DNA of 64,000 bases. Source: Larix kaempferi (Eukaryota; Streptophyta; Pinopsida; Pinales; Pinaceae). A program made the position numbers and the translations under genes. The notes under the pieces are model-generated. The model saw only the letters and a program-made list of their open reading frames with translations, was not told where the DNA came from and did no database searches. Shown here piece by piece: positions 11,517 through 23,069 of this stretch (within the stretch, counting starts at the first letter, position 1; each line of letters opens with the position of its first letter). Location: the NCBI GenBank assembly GCA_027924585.1, contig BSBM01000001.1:52134501-52198500 (forward strand). The letters run 5' to 3'.

Positions 11517-13487
11517 TGTAATGCCCCTAGAATGACTGTGGACCTTAAGGGAACCTGTCAAGGAACCCGACTGAACAACTTCGATATAGTGGTCTCTTGA
11601 GCCTTGTTTTATATGTGTGGAGTGGTATAATTGATTGATTACATCATGCTTAATGATTAGCCCTGATTAATCAAGTCAAAGTGCAGTAGGATAGTTACAG
11701 TCCTAGATCTGCGACTTGGGAGGACGCAACTGAGATACGTCGTAGTTTTCCATTTTTATTCTGAACTTCGGGACGAAGTTCTAAATAAGTAGGGGTGTAT
11801 GTAGTGCCCCTAGACTTGTGTAGACATTGAGGGCACCTGCTGAGTGACCCGGCTGATTGAAACATTAATTAAATAACCTTTTGACCTTATTTTTTGAGTA
11901 TGTGTATCTGAACTGTTGAGGTAAATGAATAATTGCATATGTTAAACGATTAGCTATGACTATGGAAAATTATGTTGATGGATAATGCTTAACGACTAGC
12001 TGTATGGTGATTATGTATTTGGCGACGAAATGTATATTTGATAAGATGAATGAGCAGTTTGAATAAATCATAAATGTTTAACAAATGCTAGAGTTAGAAA
12101 CCAGATGATGATTGTTGAGAACAATGCTACTAATAATTTGTTGTGAGAAGTGTGTGTAGAAACAAGTGAGACGGTTCACCAACGGACACACAAAGGAACA
12201 TGGAGGGTCGTAGAGTATGGGTAAATCACACACAGGGGAAGCGACGACGATGTCGACTTCCGACAAGAATACCACGCATGAGCAGATAAGCATTGATCCA
12301 CTTGCTCAAGAGGAATGCGTGAGGGCGTATGAGGTGGGCCACGACGGAGCTGGTCACGTACGAGTTGAGGGGCGTGTAGTGAGAACGGACTCACTCCTCA
12401 GCGCCATTAGTCCCTAGATAGCATGTAGATGGAGGATGGATGGTAACGATTCCTAAATCCCTACAAGAGTTCCCGCAAGTCAAAACGAAAAGATGGTGGC
12501 AGAAGGGCCCAACGATGCGGTACCCTGTCGAGAACGGAAAGAATGGACGCAAGGACCCAACGAGGTGGTACCATGCCAAGGAATGGAAACCATGGATGAT
12601 TGGACCCGCCGGAGTGGTGCCATGTCAGGGGATTAAAAAATTAAGGAACCAGGAGCCCAACGACGCGGCACTGTGATCCTAGTGAGTTTGATTGTTAAAT
12701 TAAACTGCATAAAAACTTAGGAGAATAACTATAGATTATTACTTAGCAAATGCATAACAATAGCTTAGACATTTGCACATGAATAGTTATTTTGTTGAGA
12801 ATTTAAAATAATAGAAATTATTATTTAGGAGCAAAATAGATTAGACACCTAGTCAACTAAAAGCTAGGAGTTGATTAAAATATCTGGGGGACAAACTAGA
12901 GAAAACTTAGGGATGTAGGTGCACTTCCTAGAGAAACTGACACTTGGATGGGTGAGTGTTTTAATTAAATAAATAATTAAAAATATTTAATTATGCATGA
13001 AGCGACATGTGTCGCAGGAGATTTCCCTTTATAAGGAAGGCTTAAGGAATGGGTATGGGGGGCCCATAATTTGGACGATTGTTGTAATTTTTGAATGCCT
13101 CAAAGACTTGCTGCTATCTAAGGGTTTGGCTTAGAAATCCTGGTGGGAAGGGAAGCCCAAGCTGAATTTATGAAATACTTGTGTGAGCTCTACGACCCAA
13201 AGCTCGGGGGAGGCCATGCGACTGAAAGCATGAGCCTATGGTTGGGTGGCGAAGCTAACGGTTGCTTCGCCTATGGTTAAACGAGCTTTGCTGGAGGGAT
13301 CCTACGGAAGACGCAGACAACAATGGACCAGCTGGATCGGGTTGACAGGTTAAGGTTTTGCTTATTTTTGTTAAGTTATTCACTCTTTTATTTTATTTTT
13401 CCAATAACTATAATGGATAATTTGTTTTTATGAAGTTATTAAAGTTTCAGGTTTAGTTCAAGGGGACCCTAAAGGAGGGGTCTTACA
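11517..13487 (+). repeat. Element A 3' LTR (1971 bp)
   Basis: Colinear with 3282-5253 with scattered single-base differences and one single-base indel near 12456. Short open frames in both copies (3843-4058 and 12078-12293, for example) are shared only because the LTRs are copies. Confidence 0.95.
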
Positions 13488-13492
13488 ACCCA
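13488..13492. other. Right target-site duplication of element A (accca)
   Basis: Exact copy of 3277-3281. B LTR sequence resumes immediately afterwards. Confidence 0.95.
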
Positions 13493-14453
13493 GATCGTGG
13501 AATCTATGAATTCGTCTTCGTTTGTCAAGAAACTGGGATGCAAGTTCAGTGACGGTTTTACTCCATGCAATCTTCCATAGCTTCTAAATCCATTCCACCA
13601 TCAATTCTCCTCAAGAGTTTCTGCCCAAATCTCCACCTTTGGGCATCTTCCTTCTAATATTTCTCTATCCCGTTCTACAGGGTTATTCACAAAAAACCCT
13701 AATTCATATATAATGAATTCTATAGTATGCATAGATTCATAGATGCTAAAATTCTACAGATTTCACACACAGATGCTAGAATTCACAGTATGTATATTAT
13801 TGACACATAGAAATCAAGAATCTCTCTACACAGCCAACACATAGTGATTTCAATATAAATATCTATTGCAGGTTAAAATCATCAATTCCATGCATTCAAA
13901 TACAAAGAGTAACACACAGGTTAAACATAAAAGTCTGTTTCTTTTTTATTGATTCAAAAGTTTGTAAAATGCATCAGATCTTGCTACTCTACTACTGTAC
14001 ATGGTCCATCCCCTAGCTCTTCTCCTCCATCGATCTCTTGAACCCTAAACTCCCTTTCTATGGCTTGGCTCTTCCTCTCCCTGACCCTCTCTCTCTCGAG
14101 AGTTACAAAATTTTATCTTTTTTTCCTTTTTCTCGATATGCCATTACCCAAATTCTCTCTAACAGACACTTGCCCAAATTTAAGAATTTCTTTCTAAGTT
14201 TAGCCAACTAACTCCTAAAATTTGTAACAAATTAACTAGATGGCTTAGTCTCCTCTTAAAGAGCTATAATTAGCGATTTATTTCCTATTTAAACTCTATA
14301 ACTACGACACATCATTATTTACATAATTAATCATTCAACAAAATATTCAAATAAGTTTTTCCTTGGTTTTCAGGTTTCCTTAGTTCAACTTCGAACCACA
14401 ACATGTGACAAAATGATCACATTGTTGGCTTTTCCCTTGATGCTCCTACATCA
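13493..14453 (-). repeat. Element B 3' LTR, second part
   Basis: Aligns with 25506-26473. The last shared bases are tca at 14451-14453, after which this copy runs into the B internal region and the other runs into the flanking transposase gene. This fixes the LTR end. Confidence 0.9.
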
Positions 14454-16316
14454 AACTCCCAAGGTAAGAAAATTATGACCTCCAGGTCATATGCATCCAA
14501 TTCCCAATAACCTGGTTTCCAAACCTTGTACTGCAATTCTCCACTGCCTTCACTTTCATCACAATTTAGTTTTACTCTCAACTTGCCATGTTTCCACACA
14601 TTATATTGCAATCTGCTATTGCATTCACCCAACACTTCTTCTTCACCTAATAAATTGAAATAATTCTTATATTTCTTCTTTATATTGCACATCCTTTTGG
14701 AATGTCTCTGCATAACTCTCCACAACTCATCAAGTTCTCCATCCAACTTCACACTTTCACTTTTAATTTGTTGATTGCTTACCTCTACCATTCTTTCATC
14801 CTTAATGTCCTTGAGAACATTGTCATCTGCAAAAATTACTTGTTGTCCCTGAACTTCAAATTCACTCCCATACTTAAATTCCTTCAGCAAATATTTCAGC
14901 AACTTAGCTCTCTTGTGATGTCTTCCACATTCTTCACCATAATGCCAATCATAGCATTATGCTTCCATTATACTTTCACTTTCTATCTCAGCAATACTAT
15001 ATTGCTTGAGATCAAACACCTTCTCTGCTTCACTTACTAATTCAAGTATAAAAGGATACTTTATAGCTCCATCTTCTTCATTGTTTCTCAAGATAGTTTT
15101 CTGTTCATTTTCACCATACTGCAGCACCATAACTTCATCATCATTGTGAGACTTTAAAGCTTCACTTCTCTCCATTCCAACTTGATCTTCAAAACCAATT
15201 TCCTATCTTGAATTTACTTCAGATTTCCACGTTTCCACACACATATTCTTATCATATTTACACAAATCCTTAGACACAAAGTCTTCACTGTATTTACTCA
15301 AGAATTTAGATTTCTTGACTGCTTCTTTTTCAGATTTGTCATTGGTGACAATCTCCTCCTTTCTAGTCAATTCCAATTTTACAATTTGAATGTTCATTTT
15401 CTATTTTGCTAGTCTATTCTCCAAGAGAATTAGCTCATGCCACAAATATGTCATCTCATTTGGAACTTCTTCCAAAAGATCTACACTTTCTTTATCATTC
15501 TCTTCCTATGTATTTATTGTCAACCAACCTTCTTTATCTTGATTGTCTTCAAGGTTAACATCCTTTAGAAATTTATGATCACCCACAAAGTCTTCAGTAG
15601 CAACATTCAGTAGTTGCTCTTCTTTTACTTCAGCCTTCAATGACTGTCCTATATTTACAAAGTCTTCCACAATAGTATTAAGTAACTATTCCTTTTCCTT
15701 TCTCACAAGATTATAAAGATCTTCTTCATGATCTTGAAAATCCCGAGCTTTGCTTTTCTCATCTCCTATGACAACATGCGATAGTTGTCCTGCTTCAGTA
15801 TTCCCCGCATTCACACACAAAACATCAGTTTTAAAATCATGTGATTCTAAGATCTCCCTAGATGGTCTCATCATCAATTCTTTCAGTTGACTTCCATTAT
15901 CAAAACACATCATCAAGTTCTTATTGAATTGTATATCCACTTCATTAGTTTTCCAAGGGAAAATTACTGATTCATGTTCACATGAATAGTCTTCTTTCTG
16001 CATTATCTTTCCTTGCTTCAGCTCATCCTTCTTGAGCTCTCTATCCTTCCTCAAGACTAATGACTGTAGTCTTTGCCTCTGCTGTAATGTAAGCCACTGC
16101 ACTCTCTTTCTCTTCATCACCCATCCATAATGTTCATCTCCATTGCTTTCCTGAATCAATATTTCTAGTTTACTGAGTCTTTCTCTGATATCAACAAGCT
16201 CTTTGTCATTTCCCTTCTGACTTGTAATCTGCATGTCCTTCAACTGAACATTCTTCTTCACATGAATGTAATCTTTCTCTACAGTCCTCGTATGAACATG
16301 AGGAGTCATCTGTCTT
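14417..16316 (-). pseudogene. Element B acidic reading frame, C-terminal part (unknown protein)
   Basis: One minus-strand frame is open across 16309-14417 except for five stop codons. The main open pieces are 16309-15686, 15397-15203, 15175-14957 and 14902-14417, all in the same frame. It is continuous in frame, across the element C insertion, with 24213-23725. The product is rich in Glu, Asp and Lys, with a Tyr-Gly-Trp-Val plus basic motif (K-R-K-R-V near the start). I find no zinc knuckle, protease DSG, integrase or YxDD motif. The end of the frame overlaps the LTR start, ending in the minus-strand sequence for G-A-S-R-E-K-P-T-M. Function unknown. It could be a structural protein or simply a captured sequence. 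Confidence 0.6.
14454..14466 (-). other. Polypurine tract of element B
   Basis: Read on the minus strand this is an ACCTTGGGAGTT-like purine-rich tract immediately before the 3' LTR start TGATGTAGGAGC. It confirms the minus-strand orientation of B. Confidence 0.65.
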
Positions 16317-16321
16317 CCTAT
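16317..16321. other. Left target-site duplication of element C (cctat)
   Basis: cctat is repeated exactly at 23720-23724. Removing C and one copy restores an uninterrupted minus-strand frame of element B, which is independent support for the boundaries. Confidence 0.96.
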
Positions 16322-16449
16322 TGTTGATGTATATGTAACTTCGGAATGTATTTCACATATATGTATATTGTATTCCTATAGAGATGGTATTATTCCTCTA
16401 TAAGGAAGTGTCGTCATTTATATTGTAAGTGTCGTAACTTATACTTGAT

Positions 16450-16582
16450 GGGTTATTAGACCACCTTGTTTGGGGTCGGCCCTATATAAGTCATGTGGGT
16501 CAAAGGGTTATTAGACCACCCTATTTGGGGTCGGCCATGTGGGTCAAAGGGTTATTAGACCACCCTATTGGGGGTCGGCCCA
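16450..16582 (+). repeat. Three-copy repeat in C LTR upstream of TATA
   Basis: gggttattagaccacc followed by ggggtcggcc occurs three times with about 50-60 bp spacing, and again in the 3' LTR at about 23198-23330. A related gttattagatctacc and gggggtc pair occurs in the F LTRs on the minus strand. Position upstream of the TATA box fits a U3 control module. Confidence 0.75.
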
Positions 16583-16650
16583 CTCAGCATTATGTTATGT
16601 GGTTAAGTTCGAGCCTACATGAGTTAGGTAAAAAGGCAAGTCAAGTCAAG

Positions 16651-16660
16651 TATAAATAGA
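16651..16660 (+). promoter_or_regulatory. TATA box of element C
   Basis: tataaataga is a strong plant TATA match in the LTR. The 3' LTR has the same site at about 23400, and element F has the same word in its LTRs. Confidence 0.7.
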
Positions 16661-16971
16661 GTGCGGGAGGCACTCTATTTACTCACTCACTTCTCACACA
16701 TGCAATCAAGGAGCATTGGCGCACTTATGGAGGAGGAGGATCTGCTGCTAGGTTGTGTCTATCTCTTATGGTTGGTTGTATCATTTCTCTATCTATCTCT
16801 GAGGAAGTTATTAAGGTTTTTCACCTTTATGGTTTTCCCCAAGTAAATCTTTGTGTCTCTTGTGTGCTTGCATTATTGTCTCTATGATTGATATGCTGTA
16901 GATATGCTGTACATGTTGTTCTCTCAGTTAAGATCCTAGATCATATTGAATTAAATTTTGAAAATTTAACA

Positions 16972-16983
16972 TGGAGTCAGAGC
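16972..16983 (+). other. Primer-binding site of C, variant
   Basis: TGGAGTCAGAGC directly follows the LTR and differs from the usual TGGTATCAGAGC at two positions. It still looks like an initiator-Met site. Confidence 0.8.
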
Positions 16984-17354
16984 TAGCCTGAAAGAAGGCA
17001 TGATATGGCATGTATGACACTTGTTGCACTTACGATGCTAGGGCTTGATATAGCAAAAACCAGTCATCGTAGCACTTTCGCTATAAATCCATTTTGGCAA
17101 AGTTTTTTGGATCTTAAATTGTTACAGGACGAAGATTAAATCTCCAGGTACCTTGTGTCCAAAGGACAACCTCTAATTCATTGTACTTTGTGATTTATGA
17201 TCTGTACAATATAGGGTTTCTGCCTCTTCCAGATCTGAGTCAAAATCAGGTGACCTTGGGAAAAAGGTCATAACTTGGGCTAGGAAGCTCCAAATGAAAT
17301 TTAGTGAAAAGTGACAGGTAGTACACAGACTTTACTATCTCAGAAAACGTTTTC

Positions 17355-17700
17355 AAAGGCCAAAGGTGAACCTGTGACACGTGGCATGCCGTACAAGTTC
17401 ACTCTCCTGTATTATCCCATAAACAGGTCACGTTGCGACACTTGGCATAAATATCTCTCAGAGAATCCAATTGAGGTCAAACCTATTAGGATGGAAATAT
17501 AACAGGCCGAGATATCGCAGGAAAGAGTTTCAGAGGCCGAAGTTGAAACAGTGACACGTGGCACACCGTACAAGTTCTCTCTCCTGTATTATCCCAAAAC
17601 AGGTCACGTTGCGACATTTGGAATAACTCTCTCTCAGAAAATCCAATTGAGGTCAGACCTGTTAGGATGGAAAGATAACAGGTCAGGCTATCTCAAGAAA
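17355..17700 (+). repeat. Direct repeat, period 177 bp, in C leader
   Basis: gtgacacgtggca at 17374 and 17551 starts two closely similar units that share gtacaagttc, ctcctgtattatccca, acaggtcacgttgcgaca and aatccaattgaggtca. The open frames here (17311-17502, 17551-17817) are translations of the repeat. Confidence 0.85.
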
Positions 17701-17813
17701 CTTTTTCATACCCTGTGGATCAAAAATTTAGGAGTTACACCAGAAACAATCAGGTACATATTTCTGTCAAAACAGAATTATTTTTTGGTACCTTCATTCA
17801 TGGCTTTCGGAAT

Positions 17814-18120
17814 TTAGGGCTTTGGAGAAAGTTGGAATTTTTGTAATCGGAGACCACGGCTGAATGATACTCATCAAAATAAAAATTTAGAGACCAAGAT
17901 CAGAATTTTTGGTTGGGAAGAAGGTCGGGCTTGATCAAACCCTAGTTCGGGACCTTGATCAGAAAAGTGGAAAATTAGGGCTTCTGTAAAAATGAGAATT
18001 TTTGAAATCTGTGACCACGGCTGGAAGCTCCTCAGAAAAATAGAAGCTTAGAGCTTTGGATCAAACCTTTTGATGGGGCAAAAGAGTGGGCTTCATCAAA
18101 CCCCAGTTCAGGGTCACGTC
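17814..18120 (+). repeat. Second direct repeat in C leader, period about 160 bp
   Basis: Two units share tttagggcttt/attagggcttc, gaccacggctg, a tagaga/tagagc word, gggctt-x-atcaaacc and a closing gttc-gg. They follow the first repeat directly. Confidence 0.7.
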
Positions 18121-20119
18121 CAGTGAATCCGGAAGTTTCAAAGGCAAAATTGAGGAGTGAAACTTTGCAGTTTTCAAATTCTGAATATACCAGTTTGATC
18201 AGCTCATCAAGGCACATATTTCTATCCTTTCGGAAGTTTGAAATTCAAAGTTTGAATTTTTGGGGTTTCTCTGACAAACCCATATCCAGCTCCAGGTCCA
18301 GTTCTTGCAAATCAAGTGGATTGGGTTAATCCTAGAAGAAGATGGATTGATCATCTACATGAGTGAAGAAGTTTTTGTTTCAGAGGGAGATGAGGCTAAG
18401 GTCTTACATAAGAAGATTACAAGCGATCTCGACAGGTATGACTCATCGAGGTATGTTTCGATATTTGTCCATGATTAAGTTTATGGTATGTTTGTCTTCA
18501 TGTTATTACGGTTAGTACAATTTTGATTTTAGATTTGTCGTATCACCTTAACAAAATTATGAATGCATGATAGAAGATATTCATTGGTTAGGGTGTTGAC
18601 ACTTATGATTGTACTAATGCATTATGGTGTTGTATGAGGTTTATGTTGTCTACTAACATGAAAGGTACACCAAGAAAGACAAATCATGTTCTGGTCCAAG
18701 AACATATGATCATGATAACATGAGGAGAAAGATTCATCCATTGTCATGGATCTCATAGAAGATCCATTTACGAGGTATGTATAACTTGGTTTTGTAATAG
18801 TTAACCTATGAGATATACAGGTTACTAGCACAAGTCATTGAAAGAAGAACAAGAAGACATCATGTGAGTATGTTAGACATAAATAGCTAGCATGCGAATC
18901 GAGGTATGTTTTTCCTATATCAAGCTAGAATCCTACCTTGTGTTAGGATCTTATACTAATGTGTTGTTGATAATGGTTATTCACGAAGAGTCATAGGTTT
19001 GAATAATCATGGTTGTATGCATATTATGTTTCTTACCATAATTGATGATATGACTAACCAGAAGAATCATGAAGGTATAACTTTGAATAATCACAAGTTT
19101 TATGCATATTATATCTCTTATCTTGATTGATGATTCAACTAACCCGAAGAGTCATAGGTTTGAGTAATTACAGGTTTAGACATGTTATGTTTCTTATGAT
19201 TTGACTAACCATAAGAATCCTACATAAACCTTGAATGCTAATGCTTATTATTTTATGTTTGAAATGATCATGACTATACATGCTTGAGATTATTGTGTTT
19301 TAATAATATACTAAAGAATGTATGATTTTATATGAAATCACAAGGATAACACAATCATGATACTAATAAGCATGCATAGGGACCAAGGATGAATATGAGT
19401 TCAAGAACAGGTAATCTAGAAAGCAAAGATCAAGAGGGAGTACACTCCAGTTGTTCCTGCAAGAAATCAAAGGAACACACTTCAGTAGTTTCTGCAAGGA
19501 TGCAGATATTCAGAGGGAGTTGACCATCTTTCCACAATAGAAAGGTGTAGAAGAAGCTACTTCAGATTAGGACTCCAGCAGCTCCTGCAAGGAAGCGAAG
19601 AATCAGAGGGAGTCCACCCAACAAACAAAGATAAGTATTTTAATTATCATTTCTTGCATATGTGTTTGTTTAAATAAAATTGTTCAATGATGTATATGCT
19701 CATGTTCCTAGACTTAGGATATGTATTGTGCATATTAGAATAGTTGCATTGATGAACAGTATACTACCAATATACATGGGTAAGTGGCCTATGGCACTGT
19801 ACAACATTCCATTGCTACTTATCTAGAATGAAACCTCTTTGCTGACATGTTGGGAGTTGTGCACACTCTTAACAATGTTTTGGTAGAGATTGGAAGGAAT
19901 ATAGAAAGTTACGGGATATGGATAAATGTTGTATTGAAGCATTGGCTAAGACAATTGCATGACTGTATGACATATTTCTTTATGTGTAAGAATTTGTTCT
20001 GAAAACTATGAGATGTTTTCTAATCATGCAATTTAACTTGTTGTGTAGGAAAGATCGTATGCCATCTCCTACAAAAGAAGAACTACAACATTTGTTCAGC
20101 AACAAAATTATCTATTGAA

Positions 20120-21412
20120 GATATTGAAGTTCCCAGGATCTGGGATGAAGAAATGGAATGCCATGATCTATTGATCATGAAGAGTGATGTTTGGGATGCG
20201 GTCCCAAGAGCTGAAAGGAAGTCTGTTGTGACTTCCAAATGGAACTATCAGATCAAGCATGCTGCAGATGACAGCATAGAGAAATATAAAAGTGATGAAA
20301 TAGAAGATACACCAGATGGATTTCAAGATAGCATGGTGTAGTCATATATGTGTGTGCAGAATTTGGTATGGTAGGATAGATAGCTTCTATCCAGTTTGGT
20401 CTTTACCAAGAGTAAAGCGGGTTCCAACCTTTTTCTACAAGGTTGAGGAAGGCAATCCAGTGATACTACTTTTGTATGCGGATAACCTGTTTGTTACAGG
20501 TGAAGATAGATTGATTGCCGACACGTAGCGAAAGCTTACTACCGAGTTCGAGATGAAGAACTTGGGGATGATGCACTATTTGTTTTTGGCATGGAGGTGT
20601 GGCAAAGTGTAGATGGAATCTTCCTTGGTCAAGGGAAGTACACAGTTGATATCCTGAAGAGATTTGGGATGATGGATTGCAAGGCCATGGCCACACCTAT
20701 GGCATCGAATCTGAAGCTTCTATGTGATGCTTCATCTGAACCAGTTGATGTCTCTATGTATCGTCAGATGATTGGGTCCTTGATGTACCTGACAAACACA
20801 AGACCAGATATTTGCTTTGCTGTGAACACATTGAGCCAGTTCCTGACGGATCCGAGGAGTGTTCACCTGGTTACTGTAAAGCATGTTCTGAGGTACCTGA
20901 AGGGTACAGTGGATTATGGGCTCAAGTATGAAGCGAATCAAAAGTTTAACCTGCAGGGTTATGTTGATTCAGATTGGGCTGGCAGTGCTGCATACAGGAA
21001 GACCACATCTGGGTGTTGCTTCAGTATGGGATCAGGTGTGATCTCATGGTTTAGCAGGAAGCAGTCCTACGTGGCACTGAGTACAGCTGAGGCAGAGTAT
21101 GTTGCAGCTTGTTCAGCTAGTTGTGAGTCAGTATGGATATGGAAGCTACTATCTGAGTTATTTGATCTCCCGTTGGAGGCTACTGGTATCTTCTGTGATA
21201 ACCAGAGTTGTGTGAAGCTGTCCGAGAACCCAGTGTTTCATGACAGGTCGAAACACATAGAGATCAAATATCACTATATCAGGGATATGGTGCAGAGAGG
21301 AGCTATGAAGCTCCTGTATGTTGCGACAGACGAGCAGATTGCAGATGTGCTGACGAAGCCACTAGCCAGGGTGAAGTTCGAGTACTTCAGAGAGAGGCTT
21401 GGCGTTCTTTAG
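20120..21412 (+). pseudogene. Copia RT (deleted, mutated) and RNase H of element C
   Basis: 20153-20341 encodes the start of a copia RT (K-S-D-V-W-D and S-K-W-N-Y-Q-I-K-H motifs). A deletion of roughly 100 codons follows. 20316-20590 shows the RT palm in a shifted frame, with Y-A-D-N where functional copia RTs have Y-V-D-D (about 20475-20490), so the enzyme should be dead. From 20591 the frame is open for 273 codons to 21412. It carries the RT end (D-I-L-K-R-F), the RNase H region V-D-S-D-W-A-G, the S-T-A-E-A-E-Y motif, D-N-Q-S and the usual tail L-T-K-P-L. It is very like element F's C-terminus. The frameshift, deletion and active-site change make this a pseudogene. Confidence 0.9.
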
Positions 21413-21546
21413 ATCAAGGACACTTCGAGGAAGAAGTGATGGACACATTTGCTGAATCCATTCCAAGCATGTTGGAAGGAGGATCCTTCACATGGCTAAG
21501 GATGTAAGCACTGGATGATGAGCATCAGAGTGATGTTCTGGTTTCT

Positions 21547-21850
21547 GCTGGATATGATCAGTTGGATCATTTGTATGTACGCATCATGTTGGATGCTGGA
21601 TATGATCAGTTGGATCATTTGTATGTACGCATCATGTTGGATGCTGGATATGATCAGTTGGATCATTTGTATGTACGCATCATGTTGGATGCTGGATATG
21701 ATTAGTTGGATCATTTGTATGTATGCATCATGTTGATGCTGGATATGATCAGTTGGATCACTTATATGTACGCATCATGTTGGATGCTGGATATGATCAA
21801 TTGGATCATGTGTATGTATTTTGTATATGCATCATGTTGGATGCTTGGAC
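21547..21850 (+). repeat. Tandem array, 48-bp unit, six copies
   Basis: Units begin gctggatatgatcagttgg at 21547, 21595, 21643, 21691, 21738 and 21786 (48-bp spacing, one 47). Forty-eight is divisible by three, so repeated 16-residue frames are open on both strands. The array starts about 130 bp after the pol stop and lies before the 3' LTR. Confidence 0.95.
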
Positions 21851-22289
21851 CATGTATTTGTATATGTATCAGGTGGATACATTGTATGATCAGGTGGATC
21901 ATGTATGGTGATATGTATCATGTATTTGTATTTGTATCAGGTGGATACATTGTATGATCAGGAGGATCATGTATGATGATATGTATCAGATAGATACTTG
22001 GTATGCATCAGGTAGATGCATTGATGATCAGGTGGATCATGTAGCAGGATGTTGCAGTGATGATCAGGATGATCATGGATGACGAGCTTCAGGATGTTGC
22101 TCCAGATGACATGCAGCAGGATGTTGCATTGATGATCAGGATGATCATGGATTATGAGCTTCAGGATGTTTCTCTAGATGACATGCAGCAGGACGTTGCA
22201 GTGATGATGATCAGGATGATCATGTGTACATCAGGTTGATGTATGGTGAGTATCAGGATGATACTTTGTGGCCGTGGATCAGGTTGTGC
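21851..22289 (+). repeat. Irregular GATCAGG/GGATCATG-rich region
   Basis: Continues the array with diverged words such as gatcaggtggatcatgta and caggatgttgc in shuffled order. It probably consists of decayed tandem copies. Confidence 0.7.
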
Positions 22290-22830
22290 AGAGGATCATG
22301 TCTGGGAGATCCTATAGGTCGGAGTTGTGTACCCGTAACATCCTGGGATGCTCTTTCAAGACATTGCTCTGGGAGGACATGTAATTTGTGCCCTGGGAGA
22401 TCTTTCAGGTCAAAGTTGTGTACCCGTAACATCTGGGATGCTCTTGCGAGGTTTTTTCCTATGGCATGTAATTTGGGCCCTGGGAGATTTCAGGTTGGAG
22501 TTGTGTACCCGTAACATCCTGAGATGCTCTTTCGAGGTTTTGCCATGACCACATGTAATTTGTGCCCTGGGAGATTTCAGGTCGAAGTTGTGTACCCGTA
22601 ACATCCTGAGATGCTCTTGCTAGGTTTTGTGGTGACCACATGTAATTTGTGCCCTGGGAGATCCTTCAGGTTGGAGTTGTGTATCCGTAACATCCTGCGA
22701 TGATCTTTCGAGGTTTTGTGGTGGGGTCACATGTAATAGCGCCCTGGGAGATCCTACAGGTCAGATTTGTGTACCCGTAACATCCTGGGATGCTCTTTCG
22801 AGGTTTTGTGACACACGTAATAAGTCCTGA
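22290..22830 (+). repeat. Tandem array, 86-91-bp unit, six copies
   Basis: The phrase agttgtgtacccgtaacatc recurs at about 22323, 22413, 22498, 22584, 22675 and 22766 (last copies slightly varied), each with gatgctctt, cgaggtttt and gccctgggaga. The period is not a multiple of three and lengths vary, so this is unlikely to be a protein repeat. Confidence 0.92.
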
Positions 22831-23055
22831 GGATTCCACAGTATGGCAAGTGATGATGAAGACCTGCAGGTGGTGGGCATACATCCAGTATGAAAAAGGA
22901 CTGGCTCTGTAGAACTTCCTATGACGAGTAGATTCAGAGATTGATTGAGATAGCAGCAGCAGTGACGATGATGATGACTCGATGACGATTATCCAGTGAC
23001 GATGATCCAGAGAAGATGACTTGTGCTAGAAGAACTGTGCTGAGAAATACTTTCC

Positions 23056-23069
23056 CAGTTAAGAGGGAG
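23056..23069 (+). other. Polypurine tract of element C
   Basis: aagagggag directly precedes the 3' LTR. It corresponds to the minus-strand aagggggag before the F 3' LTR. Confidence 0.88.

Larger units (their letters stand above)
3282..13487 (+). mobile_element. LTR retrotransposon A, non-coding (LARD-like), 10.2 kb
   Basis: Element A has near-identical LTRs (3282-5253 and 11517-13487), a PBS for initiator-Met tRNA at 5256, a G-rich polypurine tract at 11504-11516 and a perfect 5-bp TSD (accca). The 6.26-kb internal region has no open frame longer than about 100 codons and nothing resembling gag or pol, so A cannot encode its own mobilisation. This architecture is that of large retrotransposon derivatives. 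Counting by eye, the LTRs differ at roughly 40 positions (about 2 percent), so this is the youngest large insertion in the window. It sits inside the 3' LTR of element B. The superfamily cannot be assigned without coding sequence. Confidence 0.93.
16322..16971 (+). repeat. Element C 5' LTR (650 bp)
   Basis: Starts TGTTGATGTATATG and ends AAAATTTAACA. It contains a three-fold repeat (16450-16582) and a TATA box (16651). Confidence 0.95.
16984..20119 (+). other. Long leader of element C without recognisable gag
   Basis: About 3.1 kb with no Gag, zinc knuckle, protease or integrase signature in any frame. It contains two sets of tandem duplications (17355-17700 and 17814-18120). Three gaggtatg words (near 18449, 18773 and 18900) resemble splice donors, and gagggagt words (near 19433, 19513 and 19597) resemble the element's own PPT. 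Whether any of these are used is unknown. Confidence 0.6.

Noticed and set aside
21547-22830. CRISPR-like array
   Set aside because: Units are contiguous tandem copies without unique spacers, and the context is a plant retrotransposon.
22224-22884. Cys-rich small proteins in the 3' array of C
   Set aside because: They are translations of the 86-91-bp repeat in changing frames. The period is not a multiple of three.
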